A stretch of DNA of 64,000 nucleotides from Christensenella intestinihominis (GCF_001678845.1 NZ_MAIQ01000006.1:124001-188000); one strand, 5' to 3'; positions 43,703-53,223 are shown, counted from the stretch's first letter. Notes: a model not told the origin generated them from the letters alone. Numbers and translations: made by a program.

Positions 43703-44821
43703 ATGCAACCAAGAGAAGGCCAGGTAAGAATCCCGTCGGGATGCGCGATTTCCGGAATGTTTTCCAAAGAGGGAAAAAGGACGGACGGAAGCTCCATTAT
43801 AAAATCAATCGCCACGATGCACGACCGCTCAAACGGATTGGGCGGCGGCTTTGCGGGATACGGGATTTATCCCGAATATAAGGATTATTATGCATTCCAT
43901 ATCTTTTACGATCATAAAGCGGCAAAGCTTGCGTGCGAGGAATTCCTGGAAGAACATTTTGATATTATCAATCTTTCCAAAATTCCGACCCGCAAGCATC
44001 CGCGCATTACGGACGAGCCGCTTATCTGGAGGTATTTTGTAACGCCGCTGCACACGAAGCTTAAGGAAAGCCAGCTCGATGAGAAGGAATTCGTTGTGCG
44101 CAGCGTTATCAAGGTCAATACGAAGATCGAGGGCGCGTACGTATTTTCCAGCGGAAAGGATATGGGCGTCTTTAAGGCGGTGGGCTATCCGGAGGATGTC
44201 GGTGAATTTTACCGGCTCGAGGAATACAGCGGATACTGCTGGACGGCGCACGGACGTTACCCGACCAATACGCCCGGCTGGTGGGGCGGGGCGCATCCGT
44301 TTGCCATGCTGGATACCTCTATTGTACATAATGGTGAAATATCTTCCTATGACGCCAACCGCCGCTATATTGAAATGTTCGGATATAAATGTACGCTTCT
44401 TACGGATACGGAAGTTATTACCTATATGATCGATTACCTGGGAAGGCGGCAGGGACTCAGCTACCGCGAAATCGCAAACGTGATCGCGGCCCCGTTCTGG
44501 AGCACGATCGAGGGGATGCCGCCTGAAAAACGCGCGAAATTCACATATTTGCGCAACGCTTTTTCCAGCATGCTCATCACCGGGCCGTTCTCAATCCTGC
44601 TGGGCTTTGAGGGCGGAATGATGGCCTTAAACGACCGCCTGAAGCTGCGTTCCATGGTTGCAGCCGAGAAAGACGATATGGTTTATGTGGCCAGCGAGGA
44701 ATGCGCAATCCGCGTGATTTGCCCGGAGGTGGATAAAATCTGGGCGCCGCGGGGCGGGGAACCGGTGATCGTAACGCTGAATGAACATGGACAGGACGAA
44801 AGCTCAAAGGAGAGTGCGTAA
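43703..44821 (+). CDS. Glutamate synthase glutaminase domain (class II amidotransferase), separate subunit
   Basis: 372 residues. This is the GltB N-terminal domain as its own protein: RIPSGCAISGMFS with the probable nucleophile C14, HDRSNGLGGGFAGYGIY, WTAHGRYPTNTPG and the NGEISSYDANRRY loop. It releases ammonia from glutamine for the FMN subunit. If C14 is the nucleophile, 13 residues must be removed, like the GltB propeptide (inference). ATG at 43703 is favoured by AAGGTGG 8 bases upstream; GTG at 43691 is possible. First gene of a six-gene operon. Confidence 0.87.
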   Translation: MQPREGQVRIPSGCAISGMFSKEGKRTDGSSIIKSIATMHDRSNGLGGGFAGYGIYPEYKDYYAFHIFYDHKAAKLACEEFLEEHFDIINLSKIPTRKHPRITDEPLIWRYFVTPLHTKLKESQLDEKEFVVRSVIKVNTKIEGAYVFSSGKDMGVFKAVGYPEDVGEFYRLEEYSGYCWTAHGRYPTNTPGWWGGAHPFAMLDTSIVHNGEISSYDANRRYIEMFGYKCTLLTDTEVITYMIDYLGRRQGLSYREIANVIAAPFWSTIEGMPPEKRAKFTYLRNAFSSMLITGPFSILLGFEGGMMALNDRLKLRSMVAAEKDDMVYVASEECAIRVICPEVDKIWAPRGGEPVIVTLNEHGQDESSKESA

Positions 44822-44822
44822 G

Positions 44823-46328
44823 ATGGCAATCAACTTTTTATATCCCGACCACGAGGTGGTGCGCAATCCGCAGCGCTGCATTGCGTGCCGCGTGTGCGAA
44901 AGGCAATGCGCCAACGAGGTACACAGCTATGACGAGGAGCTGAACCTCATGAAGGCTGACGACACCAAATGTGTAAACTGTCACCGTTGTGTGTCGCTCT
45001 GCCCGACGATGGCGTTAAAAATTGTAAAAACAGACCATACCTTTAAAGAAAATGCAAACTGGACGGGGGAAACGATCAAAGAACTCTACCGCCAGGCGGG
45101 GACGGGCGGCGTGCTGTTATCCTCGATGGGAAATCCGAAACCATATCCTGTCTATTGGGACAGGCTGCTGATTAACGCGTCGCAGGTGACGAATCCGTCA
45201 ATCGATCCGCTGCGCGAGCCGATGGAAACCCGCGCCTACCTTGGGAAGAAGCCGGAGAGAATTGAACGGGACCAAAACGGCGAAATTGTAAACAACCTGA
45301 CCCCGCAGCTGGAACTGAACGTGCCGATTATGTTTTCAGCCATGTCGTACGGCTCGATCAGCTATAATGCGCACGAAAGCCTGGCGCGTGCGGCGCGGGA
45401 GCTGGGGACGCTCTACAATACGGGCGAGGGCGGACTGCACGAGGATTTTTATGAATACAGCGCCAATACGATCGTACAGGTGGCTTCCGGCCGCTTTGGC
45501 GTATATAAGGATTACCTCAACGCCGGAGCGGCCGTCGAGATCAAAATGGGACAGGGCGCGAAACCCGGAATCGGGGGGCATTTGCCCGGACAAAAAATTG
45601 TGGGCGACGTCTCGCGCACGCGCATGATTCCGGAAGGGAGCGATGCGATTTCGCCGGCCCCGCACCATGATATTTATTCCATTGAGGATTTACGGCAGCT
45701 TGTCTATTCCTTAAAAGAGGCGACGGATTACAAAAAGCCCGTGATCGTAAAGATCGCGGCGGTGCACAACGTGGCGGCCATTGCCTCGGGCGTTGCGCGC
45801 AGCGGCGCGGATATTATTGCAATCGACGGATTCCGGGGCGGTACGGGCGCGGCGCCGACGCGTATCCGCGACAATGTCGGCATCCCGATTGAACTTGCGC
45901 TTGCCAGCGTGGACCAGCGCCTGCGCGACGAAGGGATTCGCAACAATGTATCCATCGTCGTGGGCGGCAGTATCCGCAGCAGCGCGGATGTGGTGAAGGC
46001 AATCGCGCTCGGCGCGGACGCCGTCTATATTGCGACGGGCGCGCTCCTTGCGCTTGGATGCCACCTGTGCCGCAGCTGCCAGACGGGTAAATGCAACTGG
46101 GGAATCGCTACGCAGGAACCGGAGCTCGTGAAGCGGCTGAACCCGGACGTGGGCAGCGAACGGCTGGTAAACCTCGTTCATGCATGGGAACACGAGATCA
46201 AGGAAATAATGGGCGGCATGGGAATCAATTCCATCGAGGCCCTGAAGGGAAACAGGCTGATGCTGCGCGGAATCGGGCTCAATGAAAAGGAACTCGAAAT
46301 ACTGGGCGTAAAATATGCGGGTGAATGA
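44823..46328 (+). CDS. Glutamate synthase FMN domain with N-terminal ferredoxin, separate subunit
   Basis: 501 residues. Two 4Fe-4S motifs at the N terminus (CIACRVCERQC, CVNCHRCVSLCP) feed a GltB-type FMN barrel: MFSAMSYGSISYNAHE, GEGGLHEDFY, KMGQGAKPGIGGHLPG, DGFRGGTGAAPT and the 3Fe-4S region CHLCRSCQTGKC. It makes glutamate from 2-oxoglutarate and ammonia. This ferredoxin-headed form is the archaeal/clostridial GltB core. AAAGGAG precedes the ATG; it starts just after the amidotransferase stop. The other domains of a normal GltB-GltD pair are encoded around it. Confidence 0.92.
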   Translation: MAINFLYPDHEVVRNPQRCIACRVCERQCANEVHSYDEELNLMKADDTKCVNCHRCVSLCPTMALKIVKTDHTFKENANWTGETIKELYRQAGTGGVLLSSMGNPKPYPVYWDRLLINASQVTNPSIDPLREPMETRAYLGKKPERIERDQNGEIVNNLTPQLELNVPIMFSAMSYGSISYNAHESLARAARELGTLYNTGEGGLHEDFYEYSANTIVQVASGRFGVYKDYLNAGAAVEIKMGQGAKPGIGGHLPGQKIVGDVSRTRMIPEGSDAISPAPHHDIYSIEDLRQLVYSLKEATDYKKPVIVKIAAVHNVAAIASGVARSGADIIAIDGFRGGTGAAPTRIRDNVGIPIELALASVDQRLRDEGIRNNVSIVVGGSIRSSADVVKAIALGADAVYIATGALLALGCHLCRSCQTGKCNWGIATQEPELVKRLNPDVGSERLVNLVHAWEHEIKEIMGGMGINSIEALKGNRLMLRGIGLNEKELEILGVKYAGE

Positions 46329-46759
46329 AGATGAGACGAATTTATGTAAATGAAAAATGGTGCCTTGGGTGCCATCTGTGCGAATATAACTGCGCGTTCT
46401 CGAATTCTGCGGAAACGGACATGGTAAAAGCGCTGAAGGATGTGCATATCAATCCGCGTATCCGCATCGAGGAGGAGGGAAATATCCATTTTGCGGTTTC
46501 CTGCCGCCACTGCGAGGAGCCGCTTTGTGTAAAGGGATGCATCATGGGCGCGCTTTCCATAGAGGATGGCGTCATTATGATCGACCAGGACAAGTGCGTC
46601 GGATGCTGCACCTGTATCCTGATGTGCCCGTATGGGGCGATTATGCCCTCTGATACGGGAGTGATGCAAAAATGTGAGCTGTGTGTTAAAAACGCGGGCG
46701 GAACACCGGCCTGCGTGGAGAGCTGCCCCAACCGGGCCATTGTATTTGAGGAGAGATAG
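46325..46759 (+). CDS. Ferredoxin-type electron-transfer subunit (four Cys clusters)
   Basis: 144 residues with four Cys groups: CLGCHLCEYNC, CRHCEEPLCVKGC, CVGCCTCILMCP and CELC...CVESCP, the HycB/DmsB-like pattern for up to four 4Fe-4S clusters. It overlaps the FMN subunit's stop by ATGA and is followed after 2 bases by the flavoprotein gene, so it probably relays electrons from the NAD(P)H flavoprotein to the synthase core. Confidence 0.88.
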   Translation: MKMRRIYVNEKWCLGCHLCEYNCAFSNSAETDMVKALKDVHINPRIRIEEEGNIHFAVSCRHCEEPLCVKGCIMGALSIEDGVIMIDQDKCVGCCTCILMCPYGAIMPSDTGVMQKCELCVKNAGGTPACVESCPNRAIVFEER

Positions 46760-46761
46760 CC

Positions 46762-47994
46762 ATGAAATATGTAATCATCGGAAATTCAGCGGCTGCAATC
46801 GGGTGTATCGAGGGAATCAGGCAACAGGATAAAAACGGGGAAATCACAGTGATTGCGGGGGAACCGCATCACACCTATTCACGCCCGGCAATCTCTTACC
46901 TGTTGTGCGGAAAGACGACGGAAGAACGTATGAAATACCGTCCGGATGATTTTTACCAAAAAATGAACTGCACGGTTATGCTTGGCAGGAATGTGACAAG
47001 AATCGAGCCGGAGGAAAAATGGCTGTTCCTCGAAGACGGGACGGCTGTTGAATATGACAAATTGCTGATTGCAACGGGTTCGCGTCCTTTTGTTCCGGGA
47101 ATCGAAGGCCTTGAAGGCGTAAAGGAGCAGTATACGTTTATGTCCCTCGACGACGCCATGGCGCTCGATGAGGCGCTCGGGTCAGGCGGCCGGGTGCTGA
47201 TTATGGGAGCCGGACTTATCGGCCTTAAGTGTGCGGAAGGAATTGCGCGCAAAGCCGGGAGCATTGACGTTGTCGATCTTGCAGACAGAATCCTTCCCAG
47301 CATTTTGGATGCGGAAGCGGCCCGGCCTGTCCAAGAGCATATCGAAAAGCAGGGGATTCAATTCCATCTGGGCGACGGCGTACAGAAATTCAAGGGAAAT
47401 ACGGCCGTGCTTTCCAGCGGGAAGGAGATTGGCTTTGACATCCTGGTTGTTGCCGTGGGCGTACGGCCAAATGTGGAGCTTGCCCGGGAAGCGGGGATCG
47501 AAGTGCGCAAGGGAATTGTGACGGACGAACGGTGCGGGACGTCCCTGCCGGATATCTACGCCGCCGGGGACTGCACGGAAAGCTATGATATTACAACTGG
47601 CGAGCATAAACCGCTTGCGCTTCTTCCCAATGCGTATATGCAGGGGGAGTGCGCGGGGTTCAATATGGCGGGGAGCAGCAAAACGTACGACAGGGCGATT
47701 CCCATGAATGCCATTGGATTTTTCGATTTACATATGATTACCGCCGGAAGCTATGATGGGGAATGTTTTATCCGGAAAAACGGCGGCGATTACAAAATGC
47801 TTGTTTCAAAAGACGGGGTTTTAAAAGGATTCATCCTGATCGGTGATGTTGCGCGCGCGGGCATTTATACCTCGCTTATCCGGGAACAAACGCCGCTTGA
47901 AACGGTTGATTACGAATTGATTAAAGAAAAGCCGCAATTGATGGCATTTTCGAGGACGGAACGGGCTAAAAAGCTGGGAGGTGCGGCAGTATGA
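46762..47994 (+). CDS. NAD(P)H-dependent FAD oxidoreductase of the glutamate synthase operon
   Basis: 410 residues of the rubredoxin-reductase/NADH-oxidase-like family. YVIIGNSAAAIGCIEG binds FAD, LLIATGSRPF is conserved, RVLIMGAGLIGLKCAEG binds NAD(P)H, and DIYAAGDCTESYD is the second FAD motif. No redox CxxC is seen near FAD, so it is not a disulfide reductase. It is likely the GltD-like electron entry for this split synthase. It overlaps the next gene by ATGA. Confidence 0.88.
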   Translation: MKYVIIGNSAAAIGCIEGIRQQDKNGEITVIAGEPHHTYSRPAISYLLCGKTTEERMKYRPDDFYQKMNCTVMLGRNVTRIEPEEKWLFLEDGTAVEYDKLLIATGSRPFVPGIEGLEGVKEQYTFMSLDDAMALDEALGSGGRVLIMGAGLIGLKCAEGIARKAGSIDVVDLADRILPSILDAEAARPVQEHIEKQGIQFHLGDGVQKFKGNTAVLSSGKEIGFDILVVAVGVRPNVELAREAGIEVRKGIVTDERCGTSLPDIYAAGDCTESYDITTGEHKPLALLPNAYMQGECAGFNMAGSSKTYDRAIPMNAIGFFDLHMITAGSYDGECFIRKNGGDYKMLVSKDGVLKGFILIGDVARAGIYTSLIREQTPLETVDYELIKEKPQLMAFSRTERAKKLGGAAV

Positions 47995-48704
47995 ACATCG
48001 ATGCGGCAGGCATGCATTTCAAGGATTTGAACGAACAAATTAAGGCGGCGGGGAAAGAGGTTGTGATCGACCGCTGCATGGGCCAGCGATATATTGGAAG
48101 CGGCCTTACGGGAAAGGATATTGTGATTCACGGGACGCCGGGAAACGCGCTCGGGGCTTACCTTGACGGCAGCACCATTACCGTCCACGGCAACGCACAG
48201 GATGCGACGGGCGACACTATGAACGACGGGGCAATTTACATTACGGGTTCATCGGGTGACGCAACGGGATATGCGATGCGCGGCGGGAAAATATTCGTGA
48301 ACGGAGACGTTGGATACCGCGCGGGCATCCATATGAAGGAATACAAGGAAAAAAGCCCGGTGCTGGTGATCGGCGGCGCGGCAGGGAGCTTTCTCGGCGA
48401 ATACCAGGCCGGAGGCACGATTATTGTGCTTGGCCTAGAACGGGAACGGCCGGTAGGAAAATTTTGCGGCGTGGGAATGCATGGCGGACGGATATACCTG
48501 CGGTGCCAGGCGCCGCCCGACGATCTTTCCAAACGAATCATTGTGGAAAAAGCGGCAAATGAGGATATGGAAATAATCGAAACATATGTAAAAGAATTTT
48601 GCGGGATATTCGGATGCGATGAAAAAGCGGTGTTGGACAGCAGCTTTTACGTGCTGCGCCCGGATTCCAAAAATCCTTACCGGCAGCTTTATACACAGAA
48701 TTAG
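47991..48704 (+). CDS. Glutamate synthase GXGXG domain, separate subunit
   Basis: 237 residues. Repeated glycine-turn units (GSGLTGKDIVIHG, GNALGAYLDGSTITVHG, GDATGYAMRGGKIFVNG, GSFLGEYQAGGTIIVLG) form the right-handed beta-helix that is the C-terminal GXGXG domain of GltB. It is structural, linking glutaminase and FMN parts. A C-terminal extension of about 50 residues is extra. Together with the four preceding genes it completes a glutamate synthase in five pieces. Confidence 0.9.
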   Translation: MNIDAAGMHFKDLNEQIKAAGKEVVIDRCMGQRYIGSGLTGKDIVIHGTPGNALGAYLDGSTITVHGNAQDATGDTMNDGAIYITGSSGDATGYAMRGGKIFVNGDVGYRAGIHMKEYKEKSPVLVIGGAAGSFLGEYQAGGTIIVLGLERERPVGKFCGVGMHGGRIYLRCQAPPDDLSKRIIVEKAANEDMEIIETYVKEFCGIFGCDEKAVLDSSFYVLRPDSKNPYRQLYTQN

Positions 48705-48715
48705 GGGGAAAACTT

Positions 48716-49285
48716 ATGAGCCGGATATTGCTTGCATCCGGAGCTTTAAAGGGACGCGATTTTTTTGCGCACCTGGTAAAGGAATACGGCGACCACGAGG
48801 TGCTCTTTGCCCCGAACGGCAGGGATGCGCGGAGTGTGCTCGGCAAAATGGATATCGACCTCCTGATTATCCACGCGCCGCTCCCGGACGAATTTGGCGA
48901 GGAACTCGTTGAGCATGCTTCGCGTAACAGCTATTGCGGGATCATCGTGGTTGCGAAAAGCGATACGGACCAGAGGAGTATCCTCCGGGTGGAAGCGGCA
49001 GGCGGGCTCGTCGTGCTGACGCCGCTGTCCAAATCGTTTTTCCGGCAGACCTTCCATCTTGCCTGCGCGACGCGGAACCGGATGCTTGGCGTCCGGAACG
49101 AAAATAGAAAACTGTCGCGCAAGCTGGAAGATATGGGGCTTGTCGACCGGGCAAAATGCGTATTAATACAGGTGCTCGGAATGACGGAGCCGCAGGCGCA
49201 CCGTTATATTGAAAAGCAGGCGATGGACATGCGCGTTTCCAAACGGCTGATCGCCGAAGAACTGCTCAAGACATATGAGGTATAG
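48716..49285 (+). CDS. ANTAR-domain antitermination regulator with pseudo-receiver domain
   Basis: 189 residues. The C-terminal 55 residues are [40 protein letters not shown], and KRLIAEELL. The N-terminal part has a receiver fold but the phospho-Asp position is His53 ([10 protein letters not shown]), the N-terminal acidic pair is missing (LASGALKG) and the Lys is not evident. So it is probably switched by a ligand or partner, like AmiR, and not by phosphorylation. ANTAR proteins bind hexaloop RNA hairpins and prevent termination; matching hairpins occur before amt and glnN. Last gene of the glutamate synthase operon. Confidence 0.9.
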   Translation: MSRILLASGALKGRDFFAHLVKEYGDHEVLFAPNGRDARSVLGKMDIDLLIIHAPLPDEFGEELVEHASRNSYCGIIVVAKSDTDQRSILRVEAAGGLVVLTPLSKSFFRQTFHLACATRNRMLGVRNENRKLSRKLEDMGLVDRAKCVLIQVLGMTEPQAHRYIEKQAMDMRVSKRLIAEELLKTYEV

Positions 49286-49295
49286 GGAGGATAAG

Positions 49296-50894
49296 ATGAC
49301 AAAGTACATTTTTGTAACAGGCGGCGTGGTTTCGGGACTCGGCAAGGGAATTACGGCTGCATCCCTGGGACGGCTTTTGAAGGCGCGCGGACTTAAAATT
49401 GCGGCCCAAAAGCTCGATCCGTATATTAATGTGGACCCGGGCACCATGAGTCCCTTCCAACACGGGGAAGTTTTTGTGACGAACGACGGCGCGGAGACGG
49501 ACCTTGACCTCGGGCATTATGAACGTTTCATCGACGAGGACCTCAACAAATTTTCCAACCTGACGACGGGAAAGGTTTATTGGAACGTGCTTACCAAGGA
49601 ACGGAAAGGGGAGTACCTTGGGGAAACGGTGCAGGTGATTCCGCACGTGACGAACGAAATCAAGAATTTCATTTATACCGTGGGGAAAAAGACGAGCGCG
49701 GATGTTGTGATTACGGAAATCGGGGGAACGACGGGCGATATTGAAAGCCAGCCGTTTTTGGAGGCGATCCGCCAGGTATCGCATGAGGTTGGCAGGGACA
49801 ACTGCCTGTTTCTTCATGTGACGCTTGTGCCCTATATCAAAAGCTCGGGCGAGCACAAATCGAAGCCCACGCAGCATTCGGTCAAGGAGCTGCAATCCTT
49901 TGGAATCATGCCCGATATTATCGTAATGCGCAGCGACGAAGCCGTGGGCGAAAGCATTAAGCAAAAAATTGCACTTTTCTGCAATGTCAAGCCGGACTGC
50001 GTCATTGAAAACAGGACCCTTCCGATTCTTTACCAGGCGCCTATCATGCTGGAGCAAAACGGGCTCGCGGATATCGTGTGCCGGGAACTGCATATCGATT
50101 GCGGGGAACCGGACCTTGCGGAATGGAAGCAGATGATTGCCCGCATCAAAAAAGCGAAAAAGCCGGTCAGGATCGCACTGGTGGGAAAATATGTGCAATT
50201 GCATGACGCATATCTTTCCGTGGCGGAAGCGCTTGCGCACGCCGGATATGAAAACGAAGCCCATGTGGAAATCGAATGGGTGGATTCCGAGGAAATCACC
50301 GAATCGACGGTCGCGGAAAAACTCGGCGGCTGCGATGGAATACTGATTCCCGGCGGGTTTGGAAACCGGGGAATCGAGGGGAAAATTGCGGCGGTGAAGT
50401 ATGCGCGGGAACAAAACGTGCCGTTCCTCGGCATTTGTCTCGGCATGCAGGTTGCGGTCATTGAATATGCGCGCAGCGCGCTTGGATACAAGACGGCGAA
50501 TTCACGCGAATTTGACGAGAACAACATTTATTCGGTGATCGACCTGATGCCCGACCAGGTGGATGTGGAGAAAAAAGGGGGCACGATGCGCCTTGGCGCT
50601 TATCCGTGCCGCATTGTTCCGGATTCCATTATGCAACGGGCCTATGGCGAGGAAGAGATTGCCGAACGGCACAGGCACAGGTATGAATTCAACAATGATT
50701 TCCGGCAGCAAATGCAGGAAGCAGGGCTGAAGCTGACGGGTTTATCGCCGGATGGACGGCTTGTGGAAGCGGTGGAAATACCGGAGAACGACTTTTTTAT
50801 CGGCGTTCAGTTCCATCCGGAATTTAAGAGCCGGCCCAATAAAGCCCACCCGCTGTTCCGCGAATTTGTGGCGGCGGCGCTTGCGCGCCAATAA
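49296..50894 (+). CDS. pyrG: CTP synthase
   Basis: 532 residues, standard length. The synthase half has [18 protein letters not shown] with the ATP loop, [13 protein letters not shown] and [13 protein letters not shown]; the C-terminal glutaminase has GFGNRG, nucleophile in GICLGMQ and QFHPEF. It aminates UTP to CTP using glutamine. The ATG at 49296 follows GGGAGG by 6 bases; 10 bases after the ANTAR stop, so read-through from the nitrogen operon is possible and would link CTP synthesis to glutamine supply (inference). Confidence 0.96.
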   Translation: MTKYIFVTGGVVSGLGKGITAASLGRLLKARGLKIAAQKLDPYINVDPGTMSPFQHGEVFVTNDGAETDLDLGHYERFIDEDLNKFSNLTTGKVYWNVLTKERKGEYLGETVQVIPHVTNEIKNFIYTVGKKTSADVVITEIGGTTGDIESQPFLEAIRQVSHEVGRDNCLFLHVTLVPYIKSSGEHKSKPTQHSVKELQSFGIMPDIIVMRSDEAVGESIKQKIALFCNVKPDCVIENRTLPILYQAPIMLEQNGLADIVCRELHIDCGEPDLAEWKQMIARIKKAKKPVRIALVGKYVQLHDAYLSVAEALAHAGYENEAHVEIEWVDSEEITESTVAEKLGGCDGILIPGGFGNRGIEGKIAAVKYAREQNVPFLGICLGMQVAVIEYARSALGYKTANSREFDENNIYSVIDLMPDQVDVEKKGGTMRLGAYPCRIVPDSIMQRAYGEEEIAERHRHRYEFNNDFRQQMQEAGLKLTGLSPDGRLVEAVEIPENDFFIGVQFHPEFKSRPNKAHPLFREFVAAALARQ

Positions 50895-50918
50895 AAAGCA
50901 ATTGATTGTTTCAATATA

Positions 50919-50946
50919 AAAAGACCGGCCGCAGCCGGTCTTTTTT
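50919..50946 (+). terminator. Terminator after pyrG
   Basis: AAGACCGGC (50921-50929), loop CGCA, GCCGGTCTT (50934-50942), six Ts. Confidence 0.93.
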
Positions 50947-50999
50947 ATGATCGGGAAATTGGCGCGGCACAGCCGCGTGCCGTTCAGCGATTGGCAAAG

Positions 51000-52439
51000 C
51001 TATTCCTTTATCATTCCCAAAATGCCGATGGATTCTTTGATTGTGGTTTCTTTGGCCTCGTTCCCGTAGGCGTCTACCTGTTTTTTATCCTTCGGACCGT
51101 GCGTGATGCAGGCCGCGCCGCCGATACAGCCGTCCTGGCAGGCCATGCCTTCGATGAAGTTTTCTTTCAGGATGCCGCGGGAGGCCTTCAAAAGGGCAAC
51201 CTTGCATTCCTCGATGCCGTTGCAAACGGCGGGATTGCAGGTGAAATCATCGTATCCATGCTCTTTCAATGCCTGTGCAACCGCGGCGGAAACACCGCCG
51301 CTGCGCGCAAAAATGCGGCCATAGTAGGACGCGTTATCCAATGGCTCCTCCGGCATTTCGTTGAGGTCGATCCCGCGGCTGTCAAGCAGCGCAAGCAGCT
51401 CTTCAAAGGTGATGACGCAATCAATGATGCCCTCCACCTCGGGAAGCTTATATTCCATCTTCTTTGCGATACAGGGTCCGATAAAAATAATTTTCGCGTG
51501 GGGGTCCATCTTTTTTAAATAAGTGGAAATTTCCTCCATAGGCGAAACGTTATGCGAAATATGCTGCGCAAGGTCGGGATACGCGGTTTTGATGTAGCGT
51601 ACAAAAGCAGGGCAGCAGGAACTGGTAAGGAACTTCTTTTCGTATAACTCCCGGGCCTCCTTATATGCGGTCATATCCGCGCCGAGCGCCGCCTCTACCA
51701 CGTTAAAAAAGCCGAGACGCTTAATGCCGGCGACCGTTTGTTCCACCTTGATTCCGCTGAACTGGCTGGAAATGGCGGGAGCAACCACCGCATATACCTT
51801 ATATTTCGTATTGTTTTCCGATTCCTTGAGGATATTAATCGCTTCCAGGATAAAAGACCGGTCGGAAATTGCACCAAACGGACACTGGTAGACACAAGCG
51901 CCGCAGGAAATGCATTTTTCATCATGGATATCCGCTTTTTTGTCCTCCGTCATAGTGATGGCGCCGACTTTGCAGGCATTTTCACAGGGACGGACCATCT
52001 TGGTAATGGCGCTGTAAGGACATGCGGAGACGCAACGGCCGCATTCAATGCATTTATCGGGATTGATATGCGCCTTGAGGTCAATAATTTCGATGGCATC
52101 CTTGGGGCACACGTTTTTGCAGCGGTGCGCGATACAGCCACGGCAGGCCTCTGAAACGCGGATACCGTCGACGGGGCATTCGTCGCATGCGATATTCAGC
52201 ACTTCGACAACGCCGGGACTATCCGGATCGCCGCCCAGGGCAAGCTTGACGCGCTCGTTGATAATGGCGCGCTCTTTGTAAATACAGCACCGCATCGTAG
52301 GCTTCGGGCCGGGCATGATTTTTTCGGCAACCTGGAGAAGCCCGCCGTCGAGATTTCCCTCCCATGCGAGTGTCGCCACTTCCTTTAAAACCTTGTATTT
52401 AATTTCCTGTACGCTTGTATCGAAAGCTCTGTAATCCAA
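51000..52439 (-). CDS. Soluble [FeFe] hydrogenase (group B-like)
   Basis: 479 residues. Cys-rich N-terminal part with several 4Fe-4S motifs (CIECGRCVSACP, CISCGACVYQCP among them), then the H-cluster domain: L1 TSSCCPAF (272-279), L2 GPCIAKKMEY (321-330), L3 GMACQDGCIGGAAC (431-444). L2 begins with Gly, not the Met of the classic MPCxxKxxE, and L1 ends in Phe rather than Trp; these variants fit the group B monomeric enzymes, whose physiological role is not settled. It likely exchanges electrons between ferredoxin and H2. Start is TTG at 52439, 8 bases after AAGGAG. It stands alone with its own promoter. Confidence 0.88.
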   Translation of the reverse strand: MDYRAFDTSVQEIKYKVLKEVATLAWEGNLDGGLLQVAEKIMPGPKPTMRCCIYKERAIINERVKLALGGDPDSPGVVEVLNIACDECPVDGIRVSEACRGCIAHRCKNVCPKDAIEIIDLKAHINPDKCIECGRCVSACPYSAITKMVRPCENACKVGAITMTEDKKADIHDEKCISCGACVYQCPFGAISDRSFILEAINILKESENNTKYKVYAVVAPAISSQFSGIKVEQTVAGIKRLGFFNVVEAALGADMTAYKEARELYEKKFLTSSCCPAFVRYIKTAYPDLAQHISHNVSPMEEISTYLKKMDPHAKIIFIGPCIAKKMEYKLPEVEGIIDCVITFEELLALLDSRGIDLNEMPEEPLDNASYYGRIFARSGGVSAAVAQALKEHGYDDFTCNPAVCNGIEECKVALLKASRGILKENFIEGMACQDGCIGGAACITHGPKDKKQVDAYGNEAKETTIKESIGILGMIKE

Positions 52440-52475
52440 GTGATTTTCTCCTTATTACTCATTGTTTCCCTTCTT

Positions 52476-52504
52476 ACTATAAAGGTTTCAAAATCTGCTG
52501 TCAA
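52476..52504 (-). promoter_or_regulatory. Promoter of the [FeFe] hydrogenase gene
   Basis: Reverse strand: TTGACA (52499-52504), 17 bp, TATAGT (52476-52481). The rest of the gap to 52659 shows nothing else. Confidence 0.8.
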
Positions 52505-52659
52505 TGCGTGCGGGGACAAGTTAATCCGGGATTTTTGCAGACGCGGGAAAAAACGGTTTTCGCGACAAAAGTAATACGGTCGGCTATCGGAAATTCACAG
52601 CTCTTTTCCTTATATGGAATCCTAATGAGACATCGCATTTCCATATCCGGCGGGAGAAA

Positions 52660-52697
52660 ATTTTTAAAAATAAAAACCGCATGATTCATGCGGTTTT
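52660..52697. terminator. Terminator after the DUF6530-like gene
   Basis: AAAACCGCATGA (52673-52684), one-base centre, TCATGCGGTTTT (52686-52697). On the reverse strand it is followed by a T-rich tract. Confidence 0.85.
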
Positions 52698-52718
52698 GGC
52701 GGTTCATCATACCCGCGG

Positions 52719-53198
52719 TCAGTAGCCCATATCCTTCAGAAGGCGGGACAACACGGAAAGGCGTTCGCCGAGAAGCTCGCTGTCGTCGGAAAGCGCCTGT
52801 GAAAAAAGCTGGATATCTTGGTCGATTTTTTCGTTGTCGGTGCAAACCTCCATGGTCATCGCGTCGCCCTGGATTCCCACACGGTCGAACTGCGGTTTTT
52901 CCGGGTCGTAAAGCTTGGGATAGCGGTAAGCGTCGCGGAAGTACTTCAGGGTATCGCATACGAATATCGCAAGGTCGAGCACGCGGTGGAGGGGAAGCTC
53001 TTCCGACTGGCGGGACCATTTTTGCCCGGTGTACCGCCAGATTTTTGCGGAAATATCGACCTTGCCGCGGTCATTCCACTGGGCAAGCCCGGCGGAGAGG
53101 CCCTGTACATCCGTTTCATAGGCGTATTTTCCGTCAATTTTAGAATAATCCTTTGCCACAACGACAGGCTTGTGTTTCAGGTTCGTTGGTATTTTCAT
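52719..53198 (-). CDS. DUF6530-like protein, unknown function
   Basis: 159 residues, no signal peptide or membrane segment. Conserved-looking features are the N-terminal TLKHKPVVV-like start (NLKHKPVVVAKDY), GLAQWNDRGKVDISAK, WSRQSEELPLHRVLDLA and SQALSDDSELLGERL. I recall this pattern as DUF6530, a small family of unknown role; the name is from memory and should be checked. AAAGGAG precedes the ATG. Its promoter is overlapped by palindromes, so expression is probably conditional. Confidence 0.7.
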   Translation of the reverse strand: MKIPTNLKHKPVVVAKDYSKIDGKYAYETDVQGLSAGLAQWNDRGKVDISAKIWRYTGQKWSRQSEELPLHRVLDLAIFVCDTLKYFRDAYRYPKLYDPEKPQFDRVGIQGDAMTMEVCTDNEKIDQDIQLFSQALSDDSELLGERLSVLSRLLKDMGY

Positions 53199-53223
53199 AA
53201 TAAGTCTCCTTTAGAAATTTTCC

